From assembly GCA_946626395.1 (NCBI GenBank), contig CAMOUF010000200.1:1-5650 (forward strand): a stretch of DNA of 5,650 nt, written 5' to 3'. The notes beneath the pieces were generated by a model, which made no database searches, had not been told where the DNA came from, and saw only the letters and a program-made list of their open reading frames with translations. Source of the DNA: an uncultured Clostridia bacterium (GTDB lineage: Bacteria > Bacillota > Clostridia > Christensenellales > Aristaeellaceae). This document shows, piece by piece, positions 1 through 4,902 of the stretch. Each line of letters opens with the position of its first letter. Positions within the stretch are counted from its first letter, which is position 1. The translations under genes and the position numbers were made by a program.

Positions 1-1341
1 CTGAAAAAGATGCGGGATAAGCATTGGCTTTCCGATTGGCGGGAGGAAACCAAAACCGCGTTGCTTGACGCCTGTCATGAAAATACTGTTCGGATCAGCA
101 CGGAGCTGTACCTGGCAGAAACCCCCGCCCAGACCCTGCAATATTTCTTTGAAAGCTGCTACGGCCCCACCGCGGGCTGGACGGACGCACTGTGGGAATT
201 ACGGGACAGCGTTTTCGCGGAATACAGCCTGATACCCGAGGAAATGCCCTTCCACGTGCCCAGCGTGCGGCGTTTCAACCTCATGAAAAACTACACCCTC
301 ACCCTGTTTGACGGAGGCGAATATCCGGAGGAACTGACAGAAGCGTTTTCCGATCCCCATTTGGCGGGCTGGGCATGCCAAAGCGGCGCGCTGCGTTTGG
401 ACGAAAGTGCCCGGGGCGAAAGGGCTGGCGACGGCCTGGCAGCCTTTGAAAAGAACGGAAAACGGCAGCTGGTGCAGCTAATCAGCCAGGAGGGACAATG
501 GGTGGCGTGCCCCATTGGGACAAACGCCCTGTATCCCGCCGGGGATTACCGGATCATCTTTGACACCCAGCACCTGTACTTCGCCATTCAGTACCGGTTG
601 AGAGACGATGAAACCGCGGCCTTTTACGTGACGCCTGAACACGTCCGAAACGAGAAGGAATATCAAATCCGGTGCAAGTTCTGCAATTATGAGCGGGTGA
701 ACCAAAAAACCGGTGAAGCGGTGTGGATCGGCGTCAATGACCGGGATATGCCCACCTGGCAAAAGGAGCAGGCGCCGGATGATCAGCCCTATCCTGTGGT
801 GCAGTTTCCGGATTCTCTGGGCGTGATGCCCATTACTGAATTCCCAACCACCCTGGAGGCCGCCCGGCAGTATACCTATCCCGGTATACCGGAAGGCTAC
901 GCTTTCTCCCTGGGCGTAAACCTGCGCGCCCAGCGAAGCAGCCGTTCCAAAACCTACGGGGAACTGAAGCCCGGCACCCTGCTGCCCACGCTGGAGAGGC
1001 TCCCCGGCGATCCTAACGAGTGGATTCACACGAAGGTGGGCTTCCTGGAGGGCTTCGTCGTCGATACCTACGTGCAGCTCAGAGCAAGCGCCTTGCCCGC
1101 GGTGGAGACGCAAAAGGAAATCCCCCTCAAAAAGGGCATGGGTCTGTTTGACGGCACGGTGCAAACCCTGCCCGCCGGTACAAAAATGCACGTGATCATC
1201 GATAACGGTGATTGGCTGTATGTGGACGTACCTCGGGGCGATATTGAATACTTGATGGACGTGGAGGGCACCTTCGGCTATGTGCGCAAGGCCGACGTGC
1301 GTTTCCTGCCCACGCCTGCCGGAGTGGACTGGGCGGACTGA
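1..1341 (+). CDS. Protein of unknown function with two C-terminal SH3b-like repeats (5' end outside window)
   Basis: I do not recognise the family as a whole. The frame is open to the left edge, and the first ATG (base 10) has no ribosome binding site in the nine bases before it. I therefore treat the N-terminus as cut off by the window; a signal peptide may lie upstream. Counting from that ATG, residues 1-290 form an unassigned region rich in Trp, Tyr and Phe, with a CKFC pair near 222-225. Residues about 300-355 read like a bacterial SH3 (SH3b) repeat: VNLRAQRSS, then GELKPGTLL, then WIHTKVG and GFVVDTYVQL. A second, more diverged copy covers about 370-432: GLFDGTVQTLPAGTK, DNGDWLYVDV, then FGYVRKADV. 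SH3b repeats commonly bind cell wall or peptides outside the cell. The next gene, 23 bases downstream, encodes a secreted protein, which fits an extracellular role. SH3b assignment moderate; function unknown. Confidence 0.75.
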   Translation: MKKMRDKHWLSDWREETKTALLDACHENTVRISTELYLAETPAQTLQYFFESCYGPTAGWTDALWELRDSVFAEYSLIPEEMPFHVPSVRRFNLMKNYTLTLFDGGEYPEELTEAFSDPHLAGWACQSGALRLDESARGERAGDGLAAFEKNGKRQLVQLISQEGQWVACPIGTNALYPAGDYRIIFDTQHLYFAIQYRLRDDETAAFYVTPEHVRNEKEYQIRCKFCNYERVNQKTGEAVWIGVNDRDMPTWQKEQAPDDQPYPVVQFPDSLGVMPITEFPTTLEAARQYTYPGIPEGYAFSLGVNLRAQRSSRSKTYGELKPGTLLPTLERLPGDPNEWIHTKVGFLEGFVVDTYVQLRASALPAVETQKEIPLKKGMGLFDGTVQTLPAGTKMHVIIDNGDWLYVDVPRGDIEYLMDVEGTFGYVRKADVRFLPTPAGVDWAD

Positions 1342-1364
1342 AATGGATAAGGAGGGAAGGGGTT

Positions 1365-2051
1365 ATGAAACGATCCATTACGCTGCTGATCCTGCTGTGT
1401 ATGCTGCTTACGGTCTGTTCTGCCCAGGCGGACAGGTATATCCTCCATTCTCCCAAGCGCGGGCAGCTGAAATCGGAGGAGGCGGTGGCCATTGCCAAGG
1501 AATACCTGCTTTCCCTGTGTCCCGCTTTGCGGGAATCCCATCTGCCCGAGGCTCGGCCATTTTCCAAGGAGTACCTGTTCGGCCCCGGTTGGCAGTGGGG
1601 CGTGGATACGGAGGACGACGTATGGATTCTGCCCATGCCGGACGCCTATGCCGCCGTGCACGGCGAAACCGGCAAAGTGCTGGACTGGCGCTTCACCTAT
1701 CCCACCCAAGAGAACTGGTATGTGCGGTACTACCATCTGCTGCCGGAAAAAATGGACCACACAGCGGCAATCGAGCGGGCCATTCAAATCGCGGAGGAAC
1801 AGGCGGGCGATGAACGGGAATGGACACGGGAGATGCTGTACGCCAACGCACATTACAGCTATAAAGAGGATTGGCGGGTTTCAGAACCAGAGGCAGGAGA
1901 ATATCTCACTTATCCCATTCCGCTATGGGAGGTCGATTTGTTCTATTACGTTTCAGGAGAAGACTACGCCCGTTTCGTGGCTGGTTATATGCTGGATGAG
2001 GATGGAAACGTTCTTGCTGAACGGGACTCGGAAACCAGGATTTTCAAGTGA
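1365..2051 (+). CDS. Secreted protein with two PepSY-like repeats
   Basis: This is a 228-residue protein. The start is set by AAGGAGG at 1349-1355, nine bases before the ATG. Residues 1-22 form a signal peptide: KR, then a hydrophobic stretch ITLLILLCMLLTV, then a likely signal peptidase I site SAQA before Asp23. Cys18 follows LTV, a poor lipobox, so a lipoprotein is less likely. The mature part shows two similar units. Each has a helix of the type EEAVAIAKEYLL (38-49) or HTAAIERAIQIAEE (132-145), followed by strands ending in a turn such as HGETGKVLDW (99-108) or DEDGNVLAERD (211-221). This helix-then-strand pattern with a G-K/N-V turn resembles PepSY domains, which are often found in exported inhibitors or modulators of peptidases. 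It is probably co-transcribed with the upstream SH3b protein and is followed by a terminator. The PepSY reading is inference from pattern; the protein partner is unknown. Confidence 0.85.
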   Translation: MKRSITLLILLCMLLTVCSAQADRYILHSPKRGQLKSEEAVAIAKEYLLSLCPALRESHLPEARPFSKEYLFGPGWQWGVDTEDDVWILPMPDAYAAVHGETGKVLDWRFTYPTQENWYVRYYHLLPEKMDHTAAIERAIQIAEEQAGDEREWTREMLYANAHYSYKEDWRVSEPEAGEYLTYPIPLWEVDLFYYVSGEDYARFVAGYMLDEDGNVLAERDSETRIFK

Positions 2052-2066
2052 TATTCTTTGACATAT

Positions 2067-2095
2067 GGGGCTTTGAAAAAAGCCCCCTTATTTTT
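2067..2095 (+). terminator. Intrinsic terminator of the secreted-protein operon
   Basis: An 8-bp perfect stem, GGGGCTTT (2067-2074) with AAAGCCCC (2079-2086), closes a GAAA tetraloop. It is followed by CTTATTTTT. It starts 15 bases after the stop codon of the secreted-protein gene. Confidence 0.9.
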
Positions 2096-2098
2096 CGC

Positions 2099-2130
2099 AA
2101 AAAAGCCATGGCAGTTTTTTCCGCCATGGC
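2099..2130 (-). terminator. Intrinsic terminator of the HIT gene
   Basis: GCCATGGC at 2123-2130 and again at 2105-2112 pair as an 8-bp stem with a 10-base loop. Reading the minus strand, the stem is followed by six T (2104-2099). It begins eight bases past the HIT stop codon and faces the + strand terminator at 2067-2095, so the two units are closed tail to tail. Confidence 0.85.
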
Positions 2131-2137
2131 GATTCTT

Positions 2138-2572
2138 TTACAGGTTCGCTTTGATTTTCTCAATCATGTCCGCGTATTCCGGCTCGCTGAGCTTGGTCTG
2201 GCCGGGGTTCATGGCGAACACGCCGCCCCACTCGAACCCGTCCCGATACTTGGGCACCAGGTGGACATGCAGGTGGCAGCCGGTATCCCCGTACGCGCCA
2301 TAGTTGATTTTCTCCGGATGGAAGGCGGCGTGAATGGCTTTCGCTGCCCGGGCGATATCCTCCATGAAGGCGGCCCGGTCTTCCTGGCTGATATCAACGA
2401 TTTCGCTGACGTGATCCTTGTAGGCCACGATGCAGCGGCCGGGGTGGCTCTGCTCCCGGAATAAGATCAGCTGGCTCACGGACATCTGGCAGATGGGAAT
2501 GCCAAAGGAGTCCAGCAGTTCGCCGCCCATGCAATACCCGCACTTGCAGCGCGGGGCTTCCTGTTCGGTCAT
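2138..2572 (-). CDS. HIT-family nucleotide-binding hydrolase/transferase
   Basis: This 144-residue protein has the length of single-domain HIT (histidine triad) proteins. The signature H-x-H-x-H-x-x is visible as HLHVHLV at residues 100-106. It is preceded by INYGAYGDTGC, like the conserved strand before the triad in Ap4A-hydrolase-like and Hint-like members. The upstream strand HPGRCIVAYKDHVSEIVD (43-60) is also typical. The middle histidine (102) would be the nucleophile that attacks the alpha-phosphate of nucleotidyl substrates; the substrate cannot be read from sequence. Three cysteines, CKCGYC (9-14), near the N-terminus with Cys28 may bind zinc, as in several HIT proteins. I chose the ATG at 2572 because GAGGTG (2584-2579) is well placed before it. 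A GTG at 2581, three codons upstream, is also in frame but lies inside that site. The gene lies 220 bases downstream of glgA on the same strand, separated by the repeat element, and may share read-through transcription. Confidence 0.92.
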   Translation of the reverse strand: MTEQEAPRCKCGYCMGGELLDSFGIPICQMSVSQLILFREQSHPGRCIVAYKDHVSEIVDISQEDRAAFMEDIARAAKAIHAAFHPEKINYGAYGDTGCHLHVHLVPKYRDGFEWGGVFAMNPGQTKLSEPEYADMIEKIKANL

Positions 2573-2578
2573 TGTACG

Positions 2579-2584
2579 CACCTC
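2579..2584 (-). promoter_or_regulatory. Ribosome binding site deciding the HIT start
   Basis: The minus strand reads GAGGTG here. The GAGG part ends eight bases before the ATG at 2572. The in-frame GTG of the alternative start is the last part of this same site, which argues for the ATG. Confidence 0.6.
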
Positions 2585-2623
2585 AAATCTGATGTATTTT
2601 CATTTTTGGGCTGACATTACTGT

Positions 2624-2652
2624 TTTACAGAATGGTTTAAGTGATTAGGCAA
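2624..2652 (-). promoter_or_regulatory. Candidate promoter of the HIT gene, overlapping the repeat element
   Basis: On the minus strand, TTGCCT (2652-2647) is followed after exactly 17 bases by TGTAAA (2629-2624). Each box matches four of six consensus bases. The -35 box is the outermost six bases of the repeat element and the -10 is outside it. Weak boxes; the gene could also be transcribed from the glgA promoter. Confidence 0.35.
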
Positions 2653-2801
2653 CAGGCATTAGGGAATAGGTAATAGAAAACAAAGTACAGAAAATATAGT
2701 ACACAAGCGGAACGAATGCAGACCCGGAACGACAAAATATCTGAACTCTATACTCTGCACTCTCGTTCATCTATTGCCTATTGCCTTTTGTCTTATTGCC
2801 T
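2647..2801. repeat. Imperfect inverted-repeat element made of degenerate 7-base units (MITE-like or hairpin RNA)
   Basis: The left arm (2647-2676) is AGGCAAC, AGGCATT, AGGGAAT, AGGTAAT, AG. The right arm, read on the minus strand (2801-2771), is AGGCAAT, AAGACAAA, AGGCAAT, AGGCAAT, AG. The arms are therefore inverted copies with a 7-base beat. Inside, a second inverted pair is GAACGAATGCAGA (2710-2722) with TCTGCACTCTCGTTC (2754-2768). The minus strand at 2762-2742 shows GAGTGCA, GAGTATA, GAGTTCA in tandem, again with period 7. AT content is clearly higher than in the flanking genes. There is no coding capacity and no clear target-site duplication. From memory, similar AGGCAATAGGCAATAG and GAGTGCAGAGT sequences occur in intergenic regions of other Clostridia; I cannot verify this here. 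Confidence 0.7.
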
Positions 2802-4256
2802 GGGGATGAGTTCATCATACAGCGCCAGGTATTTGTCCGCGCTGCTGACCCAGGAAACGTCCTTGCGCATGTTGCGCTTCACCATTTCATCCCAGGCGGA
2901 GCGGTCGTCAAAATACACGTTTTTGGCCTCGTTCACCGCGTTCAGCAGGAGGGAGGCGTCATACCGGTCGAAGGTGAAGCCGTTACCCTCGCCCTGCTCC
3001 CCCCGGAAGGGCAGCACGGTGTCCTTGAGTCCGCCGGTCTCCCGGACGATGGGCGCGGTGCCGTACCGCATGGCGATCAACTGGGTCAGGCCGCAGGGCT
3101 CGAACAGGCTGGGCACCAGGAAGGCGTCCGCTCCGGCATAAATCAGGTGGGCCAGCTTCTCATCATAGGAGATATAGGCGCATACACTGCCCTTATATGC
3201 GCTCTCATAATACCGGAAGGCGTTTTCATACCGCGCGTCGCCCGTGCCCAGAACCACCATCTGGGTGTTGCTGTCCATCATCTGCGGGAAGATGGCGTTT
3301 ACCAGGTCCAGGCCCTTCTGGTCCGTCAGGCGAGAAACCAGGCCCAGCACCATTTTGTTTTCATCCTGATCCAGGCCCAATCTTTCCTGGAGGGCAATTT
3401 TGTTCTTCTTCTTGCTCTCCACGGCGTTTTCCGCGTCATACTGTTCGGCCAGCAGCTTGTCCGTGTTGGGGTCCCACTGGCCCACGTCGATGCCGTTCAC
3501 GATGCCGCTCAGCCGCGGGCTGTGATACCTGAGGTGCGCGTCCAGCCCTTCGCCGTAAGCGGCGGTCTGAATCTCCTGGGCATAGGTTTCGCTGACGGTG
3601 GTGATGCGGTCCGCAAAGGCGATGCCGCCCTTGAACATGTTGGCTTCATCCTCGTTCCATTTCAGCACCGGATAATCGAACAAATCGTCCCGCAGGCCGG
3701 ACCAGTACTTCAGGTGGGGAATGCTGCAAATGCCCTGGAAGCGGAGGTTGTGGATGGTCAGAACCGTCTTTGCCGCGCCCACGGGCGTATCCCAGAACTT
3801 GGTGCGCTTATACAGCGGTACCAGGGAAGCCTGCCAGTCATGGCAGTGAATAATGTCCGGCGTCCATTGGAGATAGTTCAGGATTGCCAGGGAAGCCTTG
3901 GAGAAATAGCAGTATTTGGGAATATCCTCCCACAGGCCCGTGTAGGGATTGCCCCAGTCAAAGAACTCCTTGTTCTCTACAAAGTCGTAGATAACGCCAT
4001 CCATTTCCAATTCCATGATGCCCACAAAGAAGGTACGGCCCTCCAGCGTCAGGTCCATCATGAAGGAGCCCTTGTGGACCATTTTTTCCTTGTACTTCTG
4101 CGGGATGCAGGCGTACAGCGGCAGGATGACCCGCACCTCGCATTCCTCGCCAACCAAGGCCCGGGGCAGCGCGTACATCACGTCACCCAGGCCGCCCGTC
4201 TTTACAAACGGATAGCATTCCGAACCGACGAAAGCAATTTTTCGTTTCTTCGCCAT
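2793..4256 (-). CDS. glgA: Glycogen synthase (ADP-glucose starch/glycogen synthase, GT5)
   Basis: GlgA transfers glucose from ADP-glucose to the non-reducing end of an alpha-1,4-glucan in the cytoplasm. The 487 residues match the family's usual 475-490. Visible family marks, in order, are KTGGLGDV (19-26, the Lys binding ADP-glucose), PDIIHCHDWQ (133-142), TIHNLRFQG (167-175), VNGIDVGQWDP (253-263), LVSRLTDQKG (306-315, with Arg309 and Lys314 in the phosphate-binding positions), LGTGD (336-340) and PSLFEPCGLTQL (382-393, with catalytic-site Glu386). The second domain ends in RETGGLKDTV. The start is the ATG at 4256, nine bases after GGAGG (4270-4266). A TTG at 4277 in the same frame would place that site inside the gene. 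The last codons, Arg-Gln-stop, lie inside the adjacent repeat element, but the family core is complete. No glgC, glgB, glgD or glgP is seen beside it. The UvrA-like gene diverges upstream. Confidence 0.97.
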   Translation of the reverse strand: MAKKRKIAFVGSECYPFVKTGGLGDVMYALPRALVGEECEVRVILPLYACIPQKYKEKMVHKGSFMMDLTLEGRTFFVGIMELEMDGVIYDFVENKEFFDWGNPYTGLWEDIPKYCYFSKASLAILNYLQWTPDIIHCHDWQASLVPLYKRTKFWDTPVGAAKTVLTIHNLRFQGICSIPHLKYWSGLRDDLFDYPVLKWNEDEANMFKGGIAFADRITTVSETYAQEIQTAAYGEGLDAHLRYHSPRLSGIVNGIDVGQWDPNTDKLLAEQYDAENAVESKKKNKIALQERLGLDQDENKMVLGLVSRLTDQKGLDLVNAIFPQMMDSNTQMVVLGTGDARYENAFRYYESAYKGSVCAYISYDEKLAHLIYAGADAFLVPSLFEPCGLTQLIAMRYGTAPIVRETGGLKDTVLPFRGEQGEGNGFTFDRYDASLLLNAVNEAKNVYFDDRSAWDEMVKRNMRKDVSWVSSADKYLALYDELIPRQ

Positions 4257-4265
4257 GAATTTGTT

Positions 4266-4270
4266 CCTCC
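4266..4270 (-). promoter_or_regulatory. Ribosome binding site of glgA
   Basis: GGAGG on the minus strand lies nine bases before the ATG at 4256. It fixes that start over the upstream in-frame TTG at 4277. Confidence 0.85.
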
Positions 4271-4290
4271 GTTTCAAAGAATCATGTCAA

Positions 4291-4320
4291 TCATTTCCCG
4301 CATTGCGCAGGCGGAAATGA
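4291..4320 (-). other. Hairpin in the glgA leader, just upstream of the ribosome binding site
   Basis: TCATTTCCCGC (4291-4301) pairs with GCGGAAATGA (4311-4320): ten base pairs with one bulged C and a nine-base loop. No T run follows on either strand, so it is not a standard terminator. It sits 20 bases upstream of the glgA GGAGG, where it could affect mRNA stability or translation. Function unknown. Confidence 0.5.
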
Positions 4321-4484
4321 ACGCATCAATGAGAAAAAATGAAAAAGCAGCGTCTGCCCTCCGCTTTCCCACCGAAGAAATCATTGGCAAGGGGTTCATG
4401 AAGCGGGAACGCCGCCCTAAGCGCATTTCTCAAAAAAATACCGAAAGGAATCCGGAAAGAACCCTTGCCGACTTTCTTGTATTG

Positions 4485-4513
4485 ATAGTACCACAATCGA
4501 CCGATTTTGACAA
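4485..4513 (-). promoter_or_regulatory. Promoter of glgA (sigma-A type, extended -10)
   Basis: On the minus strand, TTGTCA (4513-4508, five of six to consensus) is followed after exactly 17 bases by TACTAT (4490-4485, four of six). TGG directly precedes the -10, giving the TGn extension. Transcription would begin near 4478, leaving a leader of about 220 bases before the glgA ATG. Confidence 0.65.
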
Positions 4514-4611
4514 GCGTTATTTCAGAAACCAGCGCAGAGAAACTTACAGGCATTTCAGGGCAGGAAAAGGCTTGTCCGGAGCAAAGCATCAGCGCTTGTT
4601 TTCCCAGGTAT

Positions 4612-4640
4612 TTGAACGGCAACGGCGGGATAGCTATATT
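4612..4640 (+). promoter_or_regulatory. Candidate promoter for the UvrA-like gene
   Basis: TTGAAC (4612-4617, four of six) and TATATT (4635-4640, five of six) are separated by exactly 17 bases. The expected start is near 4647, giving a leader of about 255 bases. The -10 lies inside the dyad at 4624-4645. No better pair was found closer to the gene. Confidence 0.4.
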
Positions 4641-4645
4641 CCGCC
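4624..4645. promoter_or_regulatory. Dyad (possible operator) over the candidate -10 box
   Basis: GGCGGGATA (4624-4632) and TATTCCGCC (4637-4645) are inverted arms of nine positions with one G-T mismatch, separated by GCTA. No T run follows on either strand, so it is unlikely to be a terminator. Its placement over the -10 and the end of the spacer is typical of a repressor site. Inference; the regulator is unknown. Confidence 0.4.
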
Positions 4646-4902
4646 CGCTTCTAATCAGCTGAAATAACTGTTCATGGAAAAGAAGGATTTGATTTCAGAA
4701 TGTAGAAATTATTGATGATCGTTCTTTTCATTCCGCTTCGGTTGAATCTCCTTTGCAAAACCGCCGTAAAGCAGAGAAAGCTGTATGATCAGGAAAAGAG
4801 CCAGGGGCCGTAAAGCGCCAGGCGGCAGGACTGACTGCTATGCCGCGCAGCGCTGAAGGCGTCTGTCAAGCATAAAAAAGACAACGGGGAGCCAAAAAAC
4901 AA

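Larger units (their letters stand above)
4257..4902. other. Divergent intergenic region between glgA and the UvrA-like gene
   Basis: I find no convincing gene in these 646 bases. From left to right they hold the long glgA leader (about 4257-4478) with a hairpin near its end, an A7 tract at 4432-4438 (T7 in the glgA transcript) after a weak 5-bp stem at 4441-4455, the glgA promoter, a candidate + strand promoter with a dyad over its -10, and about 255 bases of leader before the UvrA-like start. In that leader GCGGCA (4822-4827) can pair with TGCCGC (4841-4846). The open frames across this region lack ribosome binding sites. Confidence 0.6.

Noticed and set aside
478..1191. A 237-codon open frame on the - strand inside the SH3b gene
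   Set aside because: It has no ribosome binding site and mirrors the coding pattern of the + strand gene, which has coherent domains and operon context.
1278..1853. Open frames of up to 191 codons on the - strand and of 177-189 codons in other + frames around the secreted-protein gene
   Set aside because: They overlap the signal-peptide protein, which has a strong ribosome binding site and terminator. The alternatives are rich in Pro, Arg, Cys and Trp as expected of shadow frames.
2048..2464. A 138-codon + strand frame over the HIT gene
   Set aside because: It crosses both terminators and is antisense to the HIT signature; no ribosome binding site.
2716..2791. The repeat region as a CRISPR array
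   Set aside because: Units are only 7 bases, degenerate, contiguous without spacers, and arranged as inverted arms.
4326..4622. A 98-codon - strand frame upstream of glgA
   Set aside because: It spans the glgA promoter at 4485-4513, has no good ribosome binding site, and resembles no family I know.
2781..4667. A 628-codon open frame on the + strand
   Set aside because: It is antisense to glgA, whose family motifs are unmistakable, and its protein reads as a low-complexity mirror of that gene. It also runs across the glgA promoter.
4784..4789. TATGAT as a -10 box nearer the UvrA-like gene
   Set aside because: No acceptable -35 lies 16-18 bases upstream; TTGCAA at 4753 is 25 bases away.
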